A stretch of 64,000 bases of DNA, from the NCBI GenBank assembly GCA_030734395.1, contig JAUZTG010000044.1, positions 1,612,001 to 1,676,000 on the forward strand, written 5' to 3'. The position numbers and the translations under genes are program-made. The notes under the pieces were generated by a model. That model saw nothing but the letters and a program-made list of their open reading frames with translations. It did no database searches and had not been told where the DNA came from. This DNA comes from Sarocladium kiliense (Eukaryota; Ascomycota; Sordariomycetes; Hypocreales; Sarocladiaceae). Positions 19,789 through 31,349 of the stretch are shown piece after piece; within the stretch, counting starts at the first letter, position 1, and every line of letters begins with the position of its first letter.

Positions 19789-22700
19789 ATTGGCGATAGG
19801 GAATGGCTGCACAAGCACGTGGTTGTGAGTAGCCGAGCAGATCTGACAGTGACAAGGTTAGCAACTGATTCAGAAACACGTCGCAATAGCAGTGTTGGTG
19901 GGCAATTCGAGTTCGTGATCAGAACGACGCGTCCGTGATGTACACGGTAGCCATGCGATCCGCGAACTCATTCGTGTACCGAGTGTTGCAGTGACTAAAA
20001 AAAGAGCAAGACGTATGTCACCTACCAAGTCGCGGGAGATAAACAAGTCAATGTCTCCCCTACAAATTGATGCTCGCGAAAGAGCTCTTTGAGGTACAGC
20101 GGCCGGGAGGTCGAGGATACCAGGATGAGAAATCGAGATGGACCACGGTTGGAGATTAGGGGCTCAAGTCAGGTCGATGGAAACCCTCGAGCAATAACGA
20201 TTCCAGGCACGGGTGCAGCTGGTATGTCCTTCACTTCAATTCCAACGTGTTTTTATTCGGTTCTACGCAGCGCGAAGGGTACTCGAGGCTGGCAGCGGCG
20301 GCGACAACGATGCGGATCGGGTATCTCTTTCTTTTGTGATCGTTTTTCGTCGTCGTCGGAGCGTCAACAAGTCGTGCCTTGCGCAAGATGGACAAGTATC
20401 AATCAAGCGGTTTGTGTGCCGAAGGAACGTGTTCCAGTTCTTCTGCTCAGGGTCGCTAGGGACGGTGAACGATGACGCTTCTCCTCAAAGCGCTTTGTGC
20501 TTCTTCCTGAACAACTTCAGAAGCTCTCCTTTCAGATTCCCAGCGGTCTCGCGACAGCGGAAGAGTGTATAGGTTTGTTCGGAGAGGGGGAGAAGGAGCA
20601 GAAAGAGAGAGTGAGAGTGCCTCCACGTAGATCAGAGGGAAAAATGCGCCTGGGGCGGATTTCCAGTGAAAGGCAGGAAAAGTGGGGAGTGACGTCGGAG
20701 AGGGAAGGGAAGAGTCGGAAAGGGGAAAAATTAATGGCCGAACGAATTGCTCACGTAAGGCCGACAGGTTCGGAGCTTCTTCAAAATCCCAAAAGATGGC
20801 GGTGGGTGGGCGACGCGGCCTACTTATATCCAGAGGTGCACCTCAGTGTGCCACTGGGCGCCCCAGGCAACGACACCCACCAGGACCGGCGCCAGTGCGC
20901 CACTGGTAGGCTCCGGCTGAGGCTAGTCTACGCGCTAAGGAAGCCAGTAGCCAATCACACTACGGGAAGGGGTTGTTCTTTTATCTCCTGGGATCCACTC
21001 TACGGCCCCGGTCAACACCCGAGCCCCTGAAGTACCGCGGCAACATGCAGCGAGGGGGGCGACTTTGAGGCAATCACACAGCGGCAAGGTTGCAAAAGGA
21101 CGCGCAAGTCCACTTGGAGCTTGTCCATCCAAGCCCCGGACAGCGCCGTCCAAGTGCAAAGCTTGCCCCCTATTCTTCGCGTTGGTCGCTAGAGTGCTCC
21201 TTCCTCGGGCTTCTCGTTGATTCTGCGGGACGTGGTCGGCAGCAATGACGTGCAACAAGCCGCTGCAGACGATGGAGCTGAGGATCCACGAGCGCAAAAG
21301 AATAAGTGGCCTCAAGAGCCGGAAAGGCTTGAAGTGACGGAAGAAGGGGCAAAAGTGAATGCGTCCAGGAGGAGAAATGTCACAAGCAACAACAACGTGA
21401 GGCTGCGGGAAAGGAAAAGAAAGGAGGGTGAAGAGGAAAGAGAGTCAAAGTGCAGTTTGCGCGCATTGACGAAGAGAAGAGGGTGGGAAGAGTGAGACGC
21501 AAGGGCAAACCTGGAAAATGAGGAGAGGAATGAAATGCGACAACGCGTGAATTGTGTGCGACGAGGGGGGCCCAGTCAGAAGCAGGGGGGTGCCCTGTGC
21601 AGCCAACAACAGTAGCCCTGGCCACCCACGAGTGCTAAGGAAGCGGCATGGAGTTAAGCACATGCTTTTGGCTTGCCGCGTCTCGCAATCTCTGGCCCCA
21701 ACCACCCTCGCCTCACCCTGAAACCCGCCGGACTGGTGTCAGGGGGGACGAGTGCATTTGCTCGCGTTTGACGAAGTAGCAAGAGGCAGAGAGAAGATAT
21801 GGAAGAGCGTTGAGGCTTGCGACTCGCGCCTCGCTCCAACTAGTCGCTCACGGAGGGAGGCGATGGGCAGAGGTCGGAATCAATGACAGGCCAGCAAACG
21901 CCGAGAAGGATGGCTGGGCGCATTGCGGAAGGAGAAAAAAAATCGAAAGCAAGCCAGCATGTCGAAAGGAACAAACAACAGGTCGAGAGGCAGAGTTTTC
22001 TGCTCAGAAACGTGAGTCATGGATTTGACTGGCACCAGGCCACCCTCAAGTCTCCCTGCCATCCCTCCCCGGACCGTTTGCGGCGCTGCGCAAAGTCACG
22101 GGTACCAGCAACCATGGTCGCGTCGGGCTCTTGTGGCGTGCTCGCTGCGTTACGTCGCGCATAGAGGCAAGCAGTCCCAGATTGCGTCGGATCGTCAGTG
22201 GAAGCCACCTCCTCGTCGTTCCAAACATACAGCGTCAACTCAAAGCACTGTCGTTCCGTCTCTCATCTTGATTCTATTTCAGGAGGGCTTCAGCACGGCT
22301 AGGTCTTCGCGACGAGCACATCACTGAGCACATCAAGCCCGTGCAAAGGACAGTCTTGAGGGTTGCATCGCCAAGTACCCAATACCTAGGTGGGTGAGGC
22401 TCGGGAATTGGCTCGATGCCGGGGCGTAGGTACCTCACTAACAATTTCCAAACCGTGGGACTTGGATTTTTCTGCTTTCTGACTGGATGGGCACGCTCCA
22501 AAGTTGCGGGTTCACGTTTTCTATACGAGTAATTCGAGCGGCTCGCTGTGCGAGATGATGAGCCGCAAGATCGCCAAGCTTGTCTAGACTAGACTGTTGA
22601 GGCGGCTCAACGACGGATTTCGCCTACAATGCCGAGCTCGGAAGCAGAAAAGCAGCGACTTGAGATGACATCGTGACGAGGCCAGTTGGAGATCAATACT

Positions 22701-23254
22701 GGTTTCTGATGCAAAGAGAAGATCAAACATGTTGTCAGACCCTTCTGAGTCTGTTTGTTTGCCATCGGGGGTGGTGTATGGCCATCTCAACGCCCCCGTG
22801 TCTCACACAAAAGCCACACACACGGCAGAGGACATGCATGACTGATCTTCATCCCTTGCCTCCGCAGGGTCCTCGCATTCTGTCCATCAGCTTGTCGCAT
22901 CGCAGACTTGTCGTCATTTCCCCCAACTTTTCTGTTGTTGACGACATTCCCTTTTCGCCAAGAGACCCTTGGAACGTGCACCTGGAATGACAGCGTGGCT
23001 GTTCAGAACCTGGTCCCCTTGCGTCCATTCCTTTAAATAGTGTCTGATATGTGTTGGTTTGAGATAAGTCAACATAGGGAAGAAACTCCCTCTGCGCCAT
23101 GTTTATTTACGTCTAGTGCCTTGAAGCCCCCAAAGGGTCCATGTACAGAAACGAGGGGCATTTCCACCCTTGATATCGTCCCAAAAGCCAATACGCCGTG
23201 CCGCTATATACATTCGCGAGGTTTTGCGCGTCACATACCTCCTGATTTCACCAC
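19789..23254. other. 3.5 kb region without recognisable genes, upstream of the TBP gene
   Basis: Numerous short frames, but none with recognisable domains or sustained coding character. On the minus strand pyrimidine-rich tracts occur at ~20578-20620 and ~21405-21450, as is common around fungal transcription starts. An inverted repeat CCAGTG-CGC-CACTGG lies at 20892-20906. The part nearest 19800 is probably TBP leader, perhaps with a leader intron, since a GTGCAG-type acceptor precedes the start. The part nearest 23254 is the 3' flank of the ETF-QO gene. Confidence 0.5.
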
Positions 23255-25218
23255 CTAGATCGAATACTTGGGCCCCTCGCCTCCCTGGGGCACTTGCCAC
23301 TTGATGTCCTGGGCAGGGTCTTTGATGTCGCACGTCTTGCAATGGATGCAGCTATGGCAAGTAACGTTAGATTTCACAGGCCATGTCAAGCAAAGCTGTA
23401 GTGGAGGAGTTTTTGTCAGACTTACTTCTGTGCGTTGATCTGGAACCTCACACCGTGTGGGCTCGCAGCATCCTCCACGTACTCATACACACCAGCCGGG
23501 CAGAAGCGGTTCTCGACTCCCTTGTACGTCGGCCAGTTCTTCTCAGTGTGATCCTGCCAGTCCTCGACCTGCAAATGAACCGGCTGGTCCTCTTCGTGGT
23601 TTGTGCCAGTCCGGGATACACTCGTCAGGATATCAAACGTAATCTCTCCATCGGGCTTCTCGTACTCAATCTTGGGGAAGCTGTCGGCAGGCTTGGTTGC
23701 AGCATAATCTGCCTCAGCATGCTTCAGAGTCCATGGAACGCGGCCTTTGAGGATGTACGCCTCGAGACCGGAATACATGACGCCGCCGTAGAGACCAAGA
23801 GGGGTGTGGAACGAGGGGCGCATGTTGCGCACCTCTTTGAGCTCTTTCCAAATGGACGACTTGCGAAGCGAGTCTTCGTAGTCGTACAGGAAGACAGTGC
23901 CAGAGTCGGTGCTGCTAAGCGCTGTCCAAGCAGCCTCTGCCGCGAGCATCCCCGATCGCATAGCGTTATGTGTCCCCTTGACCTTGGGGACGTTGACAAA
24001 ACCAGCAGAGTCGCCAATCAGGGCGCCACCGGGGAAAGCAACTTTGGGTATTGATTGAAAGCCTCCTTCTACCAGTGCGCGTGCGCCATATGAGATACAC
24101 TTGCCGCCCTCGAGAACGCTCTTGAAGACAGGGTGCTTCTTGAGCTTCTGGAACTCTCCGTATGGTGAGAGCCAGGGGTTCTTGTAGTCGAGGGCAACAA
24201 CCAGCCCAAGGCTCACCAGGTTATCACCGAAGTGATACATGAACGAACCGCCGTAGACATCCTTCGGGAGCGGGTAACCAAGGGTGTGAACAATAGAGCC
24301 TTTGTCGAACTTGGCCGGGTCAACTTCCCATACCTCCCGAATACCCAATCCGTAGGTTTGATGTTGGCTATCGGCACGCAGATCGAATTTCTTTACGACC
24401 TGCTTGCTCAAGCTGCCGTGGCAGCCCTCTCCGAACATGGTCACACGAGCATGGAACTCCATGCCGCGCTCGAAGGTGTCCTTGGGCCTGCCGTCCCTAG
24501 CGATACCAAGATCATTCGTAGCAACGCCCTTGACGGAACCGTCCGAGTGATAGAGAACCTCAGAGGCAGCGAAGCCTGGGTACACCTCAACACCAACCTC
24601 TTCGGCCCGCTCACCTAGCCAGCTCACAAATTGGTTGAGGCTCACAATGTAGTTGCCGTGGTTGTGCATTTGCGGTGGTGCGGGTAGTGGGATTGCCGAG
24701 TTCTTTGTAAGGAATCGCATCTTGTCCTTGCCGGCGGGGGTGGCATGCTCGAAGCGTGAAGGGTTCGATTCGTCAAGCCAATCGGGGATCAGGTCGTTGA
24801 TTGCGGAGGGTTCGATGACGGCTCCAGAGAGGGTGTGGGCGCCGACCTCACCAGCCTTCTCCAGAACGAGCACGCGGAAGTCTTCATTGCCAGCCTCGTT
24901 GGCAAGCTGCTTGAGCTTGATAGCGGCTGAGAGGCCAGCAGGGCCACCTCCAATGATACAGACGTCGACCTCGTCGGACTCGCGGTCGATAGAAGCGGGA
25001 TCGAAGGAGTCATCGACATCGGCCATGCGCCGAGCCGGAATGGTGCTGAACGCTCGCGCAAATCGTGACTGGGTCAACGCAGCCGCCGTTCTGGAGGCCG
25101 CGGAGACTCTCTGAAGAGCAGAAGGGCTTGAACGTAATGCTTGTCGAGAAGGACGCAGCCTCGGGACAGCTCTTGCGCCACGCCGCAGGCATGTTGAAAC
25201 GGGGAGAGGAGCAGACAT
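23255..25218 (-). CDS. Electron-transfer flavoprotein:ubiquinone oxidoreductase, mitochondrial
   Basis: Two exons: 23426-25218 and 23255-23351, with a 74-nt intron (GTAAGT...CATAG), giving 629 residues. The first ~60 residues are Arg/Ser/Ala-rich and almost free of acidic residues, as in a mitochondrial presequence. The FAD-binding GGGPAG motif is at 90-95. The C-terminal 4Fe-4S site uses the Cys in RFCPAGVYEY together with C-x2-C-x2-C; the last three ligands are coded by the short second exon (NCIHCKTCD). The enzyme passes electrons from ETF, reduced by acyl-CoA and amino-acid dehydrogenases, to ubiquinone at the inner mitochondrial membrane. All hallmark segments are present and length is normal. 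The start is the first in-frame ATG. Confidence 0.96.
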
Positions 25219-26364
25219 GGCGAATTGGTGAGAAAGTCTGTCCAATCGAAAAGTCCCCGTGAGTATAATTAGAACTGTCCGTACAGGGGATTTTGACAGC
25301 TCGCACGGGAGGGTGAAGGAAATGCGCGAGTCACAGTAGGAAGAGAGGTAGAACTATCGAGGTGGAAATATCGGACAAGCGGTCGTCGCAGCAGTTCATT
25401 GCAATTAGGCGAATAGCAATTGGCTGCAGGGCAGGGGTGGCCCCTCCTCCAGTGACGAAATACGCTGTAACTCGCTGGGCCAAAGTAACCCTCCCCCCAA
25501 TTGAGCCTCCGGTACCCGGAAGCCGCTTAACCTCGGGACAGGCGAGGGGTTCCGTTCTGTACTGTGGCGGTAATATGTCATAAAGCCGAGCAACAGCTCA
25601 AAGCCTCGAGTCTCGGGTATTGAGGGCAATTGGCTGGACTTGGTATATGCAGCATAGCCTATTGGATTCATCTTGATTCTCATGAGCTGTTATGAGAAAT
25701 CGGTGGGAATGGAATATTGGTCTGGCTTTGTTGCATGTGATTAAGGCCAGAACAAGCTCGGACTCCCTTAGCTACCTCACAGCATATGTGCGAGCTGATT
25801 GACACCAACACAATACATTCATGGACGTCAGTGTCACAAACATACGAGCTGAGCATCACTATTTTATTTCGTTGATGAAACATTTCTTCGGAAAAGCCCC
25901 TTTTCGTCTATGTCTCTTCTCATAAATTTCATTTTCAGTTGTCGATTACTGGCAGGTCCCCTACCCTGCAGACTTCATGTCTTCAAAGCCTGGTCATGCT
26001 CTGTTGCTGGCCACGAGAATCTGTCAACGCAAACACCATTTGTAGTCTCGAAATGTGAATGAATATATCTGCTCAGAATCTGATGCCTAAGGAATCAGTA
26101 CTACGTTGTATCTTCGACTACTCGGTGTCACACACATGGGCTCCGATGATAGCTGAGCACGGGTCTGTCCCCGCCCAGCTGTCTCATGGGTCAAGCACAA
26201 GACGAGATGAGGACCATAGGTGGTAGACTATATAAACGGCACGCTCCCCTAACTATATGACCAACCTGCTGATGCAATATACCCTTAATCGTCAATGCCC
26301 AAAGTCGTGTGTTTAATCCCAATGCCGTCCGTATATCATGCAACTCCCCCCTGTCTTCGTCGCT
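25219..26364. other. Intergenic
   Basis: About 1.15 kb holding the ETF-QO upstream region and the HUL5-like gene's 3' flank. No gene, repeat or RNA was recognised. Confidence 0.6.
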
Positions 26365-29300
26365 TTAGCTAAGATCAAATCCGGCCCCCGATGTTACGGC
26401 GTAAAGCAGTTTATCTCTCAAGGTTGATTCCTTGGTGTATATCGGTAGTTTCAGGAGGTTGACGCATGTGCTCGTGCTGGGCAGGCGGTCTTCATCCCTG
26501 CCACTATCTCTGATACTAAACTTCGGCGAAAGCTGGGAGAACCCTAGGAGAGGCGCGCGTGGTGTTGAGCTGACGTACTTGATCACATCGCGTCTCTGAG
26601 CGTCCGTGAAGCCGGCCATCACCTTCCAAAAGAGCTTGACGGTAGGGTGCTCTTCTCCATCGTCACCAATCTCGTAGAGGCCGCTATAGATGGTGTTGCG
26701 GCGGAGGTCTTCAACATCGATCTCCGACGAATCGCCGCCCTCGAGCCGCTGAAGTTCGGACTGATTGAACATCGACAGCCAGCTGGGCTTGATCATGGCG
26801 CGAAGCCCGCGGAGGAACGCTTGTGTTTGCAAAGCTGGCTGCAGAACGAGTCTATGGCGAGCAACGTAAGAGTTGTAGAGCAGCCGATTGTCGTTAGTGA
26901 CCAAAACTTGATCTCCGTTGGGGATCAGGTTTCGAGTAATCGTCTTTGATGGTTCATCGGGGCGGGAAACCTGATCCGTAATGGTAAAGTCGATTCCCAA
27001 CTCTGAGACATCCCCCTCGTGGTTCTTGAGCCGCAACAAGCCTCTGTATAGCTCCTCATCCATGTCACGGAGGTCATTCACGCTCCCCTTGTAACTGTTC
27101 GGCTCAGTCCGGCTCGGTGAGGGCCACTTCAAGAGGAAGAAACCGGCGAATGCTACATCGACGAGGATACCCTCGTACATGCACTTGCCGAAGATCCTTC
27201 CAAGGAACTCATATCGCTTGAGCAGTTCGTTGATAGCGTCGTTCCACTTCGTGCTGCCTTCGCGAACACCACGTTTCCTCAGTTGCTCACGTAGAACATC
27301 GACAGCTGTGGGGTTGGGATAAACAAGACCGGCGCTATTGGTGGTAAACATCTGCAAATCCACGTCACCAGCCCCGAAAGCCTCTGCAATGACGCTGGTG
27401 AGGAATTCTTTGGTGACGCCTCCGCCGTCAATTCCAGCCTCAGGTGCACCGAACTTGTCGATGAAAGTGATGGAAATTAAATCCTTGAGGCCATCTCCAA
27501 TCTTGAAAAAGGCATTGTACGCGTCCTCGAAGAGCATGCCTCGTCGGATCCGGGCGTGGTGCTTCGCCTGGTGATCCATGAAGGAGAAGGAACTCCCCTC
27601 GCGAGCATCCCTATCCATCTGGATGAACTTGCGGAAGATCTTGACCCTGGTCTCAAAAGGAACCACGAAAGGCATATGTTTCAGTACCTCCAGCTTTGGA
27701 CCCATTTCCGCGAGTCTACGTTCCTTGTGGCTGTTCTGCAGCCCTCGCAGCATCGACGATCGGGTTCTGAAGTGTGAGGCCACTTCCTCTGTATCTGATG
27801 TAACATCCGAGTCGCTGTCATCTTGTGCCTCCGCTTCTCGCTGCGCCATCTCTTCTTCGACAACAGCATTGATGAAGCCGTCTTTATCGAACTTATCAAC
27901 CATAAGCCAGAAGTCAGGAGGGAGGAAGTGTAGGCGAGAGTCTCGCTCGTAGAGCATCTTTAGAGCAGCGGTCACGATGCTTTTCAAACTGTCAAGGTCG
28001 TTTGTGGTCCCCTTTGTCGGGGCCAGTGACCGGTTCGAAGCACCCTTAGCCTTCTTGCCTTGCGATCTCGCCTGCGCTTGGAAGATTTCAGGTCCATTGC
28101 TGTACAATGAAAAGGCCGTGTGCTTGAGCACCGTAGTGAGATGTTTAACCTGGTCCATGGTAAGGCTGCAAGCCTGGATGCGGGATACTGAAGTGGAGAT
28201 GGTGTGCAAACGATCTGTGGACAATCCACTCAAAAACTCTTCATCATCGCTGAGGCGTAGAACAAAGGTGTAGAGTTCGAGGAAGAGGAGGATTACCCGC
28301 CAGTCTTGCTCATCTACACTGGGCACACATGTGTTGCTGAGGACATAGCTTCGCAACACATCAGTCGTGAGCTCTTGACCCTGGGCAAGCTTCCCGAACG
28401 TCGAAGTACGACTCATCGTCCTCCACATGATCTGAACCAAGGGAATGTTGCCGGTGGGCGTTGGGATCTGCTCAAGAAAGAGTTTCATCCGCGTTCCGTC
28501 GGCTTGTGTGGGGAAACAGGTCATGATGGTAAGGAAGAGCCCTGCAAGAATACTGGTTCCCAAGTAATCTTCGTCGCTGGCCACTGCAAGGTAGGCTGAG
28601 AAGTCACGCAGAATGCTAGCGATGCCTTCTGTCTCGACGAGGGAGAGTAGCTGGCTGGATACGTAGGGGTCAAGCGGTTGAAGGGCTTTCCGCTTAGGTT
28701 CGAGAGGCTCAAGTTCGTCAGAGATTCCCATTCGCAGGCCGATCTCCGCAGAAAGTGCAGTCAGTTGTGTGTATAGTGCGCCTAGATAGTCGAGCTGCTT
28801 GGAGGAGCCAAGTGAGTTTCGGCCGATGTGGATGAAGCGCGCGACAAGCCAAATATACTCATCGGTAGTCATCCGGTTCGCAAGCTGATGGGATTGTCCT
28901 TGATTAACAGCATTGGACAGCTTTTGCATGTCAAGGCCCCCAGCGAGACTTTCAATACTCGAGTTTAGCAATGGCAACTGCTCTTTGGACAGCAGCTGAT
29001 AAGCTAACGCTTCGTAAAGAACGGAGTCATAGGCTACGCGCCGAATTAGTATCAAGGAAAGTGTAGGTAACTCGACAGAACCGGACTCACAATGTTGTGA
29101 AACCGCCTCTAATGGCTTCGTGATGGCCTGCAGCACGTTATCTCTCTCCTCCACAGACGCTGTTCCCCGACAAAGCTCGGCCACGCCCGCAAAGTACCCA
29201 TTTTGTAATAAGGAGAGTGACTCGGGGAAAGACGAAGTGATGCGGAGGATGAGGTCGATCAATGTGAACACATCCGTCGATGATCTGGTATTCGAAGTCA

Positions 29301-29850
29301 GAGATACTCCAAAGGCGTAATGTTGAGGATGGACATACCTTTGCTTAGCAACAGGTTGCAGCGCGGAAACGAGTACTCGCACGAGTTGAAGTATCCGCGA
29401 AGGGTGTGTCTCTGCCGAGACAAGTTCTGAGAGCTCGACTCGAGCTGCCGCTTGGGAGAAGGAGACCAGGCGCTGGAGGTCATCCGTCCTCCTAGTGCTA
29501 AAGAAGGACACTACCAAAGCAAATGCAATCGGAAGCCTGTCGGTGCCCAGTGACACGAATTCATTCCCAGAGTTTGACGGGAAAAGTGCGTCAAAATCAG
29601 CGCGGCGGTCGTTGCTCAGTGCTTGCCTTGTTCTGTGGCCCCTCCATGTCCTTTGGATCTGACCAGCTGCCCGGAGGCGCTGTTTGTCGGCCTGTCTTCG
29701 TTCACGATCGGCTTGAGCATTCGAGACGGTCTTGGTTGCGTTTGAGACGAGCGAAGGGCTCCAACTTGTATTCGTGAAAGGGTTGCCAGTCTGCCCGCTG
29801 AGATTGACGTTGCGCGGCCGTCGCGAGTTGCCCGTGAAAGTCGAGAACAT
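26365..29850 (-). CDS. hul5: HECT-type E3 ubiquitin ligase, HUL5/UBE3C family
   Basis: ATG at 29850. The frame is continuous, but a 54-nt segment at 29285-29338 has all intron marks (GTATGT donor, CTCTGAC branch, ACCAG acceptor). Its removal keeps the frame and gives 1143 instead of 1161 residues; it most likely is an intron. An IQ-like motif (AAGQIQRTWRGHRTR) lies at ~60-75, as in UBE3C. A long helical region follows. The C-terminal HECT domain covers roughly the last 370 residues and includes GIDGGGVTKEF and the catalytic Cys in STSTCVNLLKLP (residue 1111 after splicing). Yeast Hul5 extends ubiquitin chains on proteasome-bound and misfolded substrates. It is divergent from the poly(A)-binding protein gene across 1.5 kb. 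Confidence 0.93.
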   Translation of the reverse strand: MFSTFTGNSRRPRNVNLSGQTGNPFTNTSWSPSLVSNATKTVSNAQADRERRQADKQRLRAAGQIQRTWRGHRTRQALSNDRRADFDALFPSNSGNEFVSLGTDRLPIAFALVVSFFSTRRTDDLQRLVSFSQAAARVELSELVSAETHPSRILQLVRVLVSALQPVAKQRYVHPQHYAFGVSLTSNTRSSTDVFTLIDLILRITSSFPESLSLLQNGYFAGVAELCRGTASVEERDNVLQAITKPLEAVSQHCESGSVELPTLSLILIRRVAYDSVLYEALAYQLLSKEQLPLLNSSIESLAGGLDMQKLSNAVNQGQSHQLANRMTTDEYIWLVARFIHIGRNSLGSSKQLDYLGALYTQLTALSAEIGLRMGISDELEPLEPKRKALQPLDPYVSSQLLSLVETEGIASILRDFSAYLAVASDEDYLGTSILAGLFLTIMTCFPTQADGTRMKLFLEQIPTPTGNIPLVQIMWRTMSRTSTFGKLAQGQELTTDVLRSYVLSNTCVPSVDEQDWRVILLFLELYTFVLRLSDDEEFLSGLSTDRLHTISTSVSRIQACSLTMDQVKHLTTVLKHTAFSLYSNGPEIFQAQARSQGKKAKGASNRSLAPTKGTTNDLDSLKSIVTAALKMLYERDSRLHFLPPDFWLMVDKFDKDGFINAVVEEEMAQREAEAQDDSDSDVTSDTEEVASHFRTRSSMLRGLQNSHKERRLAEMGPKLEVLKHMPFVVPFETRVKIFRKFIQMDRDAREGSSFSFMDHQAKHHARIRRGMLFEDAYNAFFKIGDGLKDLISITFIDKFGAPEAGIDGGGVTKEFLTSVIAEAFGAGDVDLQMFTTNSAGLVYPNPTAVDVLREQLRKRGVREGSTKWNDAINELLKRYEFLGRIFGKCMYEGILVDVAFAGFFLLKWPSPSRTEPNSYKGSVNDLRDMDEELYRGLLRLKNHEGDVSELGIDFTITDQVSRPDEPSKTITRNLIPNGDQVLVTNDNRLLYNSYVARHRLVLQPALQTQAFLRGLRAMIKPSWLSMFNQSELQRLEGGDSSEIDVEDLRRNTIYSGLYEIGDDGEEHPTVKLFWKVMAGFTDAQRRDVIKYVSSTPRAPLLGFSQLSPKFSIRDSGRDEDRLPSTSTCVNLLKLPIYTKESTLRDKLLYAVTSGAGFDLS

Positions 29851-30955
29851 TGCGGGATCGGAGGAGAGGCAAGGGAGGGCGCAAGGGCCGGAAGACAGTA
29901 GCGACTGTACTCAGGATCAAATGAAGAGCATCTGTGCAGGCAGGATTGCGATGCTCGGCATGTTACAAACTGTGGATGACGAAGTGAAGCTGACGTTGAT
30001 ACTGAGGACGGCGGCGATGACAAAAGGTGCAGGGGAGCTCGGGTGAGGGTGGGGTGAGCTGTCGGTGGGTGGGTTTGGGTGACGAGGGACGTGAGGTCGG
30101 GGTTAATAGTGGCAGCCGTTAGTGGCAGGCCAGGCAGCTGAAGGTTGATCGGTAAGTTCGACTTCACAAATCATGGATCAAAGTAAGAAGTAATGCGCCA
30201 AGGGGTGATACTCCTCTCTTCCTGGACGCTACTAGTATTAAAAAGCAAAGCCGGACAAACTTGCTGGTCGCGGATCAGTGCTGAAGAAGTCAAGTCGCGT
30301 GAGTTCTGGGCCGTATCTAGCAACTTCGAGAAGCATGTGCCATCTGTGCTGAGTCATGAAAGTTTCCCTGGCCAGAAGACAAACGCCAGCGCCAACACGC
30401 TTGAGTGGAAGGGAAAGTTGCAAGTCTAGTGTAATCAGTAAGGTTCAAGCGCGTACTCGCCTCCGAGTCAGCCGCCTGATAGGGGCCACAAGGGTCGCTA
30501 TCATGCCTGACTGATAAAGAAATCGGCGGATGGTTCGAATCTCACGAAGATGTATCGACTGAGAGTTGCACTAACATTGTGCATTAGACCTGTTCACGTA
30601 ATTCCGTTAGCGTGCAATTCAACAGATGGAGGTAAGCTGTCTGGCTGTGCAGCCACACCCACCAGCCACACTCTGACGGGAACCGTAATCACTCACCGCC
30701 TGTAGCCACAGTCATCCCCCAGGCACCTTACCTGTGAGGTAGGCGCTGTGGCCGACTGAGTCGCTGCTGCCAGGTCTACGAAAAAAATCCAGAATATCAT
30801 TTCCACACTGCCCGCCGAAATTTCTTTCCCTCCTCTTCCTCCTGTCCCCAACACCAACCCTTTTATCACCAAACCAACTTTCAATCTTCAAGTCGAGTCC
30901 GGTTCAGAGGTGCAGGCTTTGTTCTCCATCTCTGTCAATCTGGCTTGTGCTTTGC

Positions 30956-31003
30956 ATCAAACAAAAACCACCAAAAAAATTTGAAAACCCCAAAAACCCA
31001 ACT
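30956..31003 (+). promoter_or_regulatory. A-rich segment in the leader of the poly(A)-binding protein gene
   Basis: Runs such as CAAAAACC, CCAAAAAAATTTG and CCCCAAAAACCC cluster in under 50 bp. They lie ~350-390 bp upstream of the start codon and downstream of a pyrimidine-rich tract that may mark the transcription start. In animals, an A-rich 5' leader binds the protein and represses its own mRNA; the same use here is inferred. Confidence 0.45.
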
Positions 31004-31212
31004 CTCCCACCCCTCGTCGCTTGAGCCTCGCACTCCCCCCGAGCCCCGAGTCCCCGATCTCACAAAAGCAAGTCTTCCTTGAGCCGTTGATTAAACGACT
31101 CGATCCCTCTCCCTTGCCGACACCGCCTCTCGCCTTCGTCGCAAGCCACACCCTCTTCAACGTCGAGGTTCTGTACCTGCCTTGACCATCTCTTTGTTCC
31201 TATTTCGCTTTG

Positions 31213-31316
31213 GTACGTGACCTTTGCGCAACAACCATACTCCTTGGGCGCCTAAAAAGGCTGTCACGTTCGCCATCTCCTTCTGTTCCAAATTCTAATT
31301 CTTCTTCTTTCAACAG
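31213..31316 (+). other. Predicted leader intron of the poly(A)-binding protein gene
   Basis: Donor GTACGT at 31213, branch-like TTCTAAT, pyrimidine tract and acceptor CAACAG ending at 31316, followed 33 nt later by the start codon. The length is 104 nt. Leader introns are common in highly expressed fungal genes. Confidence 0.55.
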
Positions 31317-31349
31317 ACGTGTTACACACTCGCGAAAATATCATCAAAA

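Larger units (their letters stand above)
29851..31349. other. Shared divergent upstream region of the HUL5-like and poly(A)-binding protein genes
   Basis: About 1.5 kb. The right part holds a pyrimidine-rich tract (~30825-30850), an A-rich leader segment (30956-31003) and a leader intron. The left part is the HUL5-like promoter. No further gene is supportable; small frames on the minus strand near 29616-30167 overlap the HUL5 start. Confidence 0.6.

Noticed and set aside
20935..21315. Minus-strand frame with a hydrophobic N-terminus in the TBP upstream region
   Set aside because: Only the first 20 codons look signal-like; the rest has no domain or family pattern and no supporting splice context.
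29616..30167. 183-codon minus-strand frame overlapping the HUL5-like start
   Set aside because: Low-complexity Ser/Thr/Pro/Leu product in the leader of HUL5 with no domain; probably untranslated leader.
30525..30550. tRNA-like T-arm sequence GGTTCGAATC
   Set aside because: The flanking bases do not form a five-pair T-stem and no acceptor or anticodon arm could be paired upstream.
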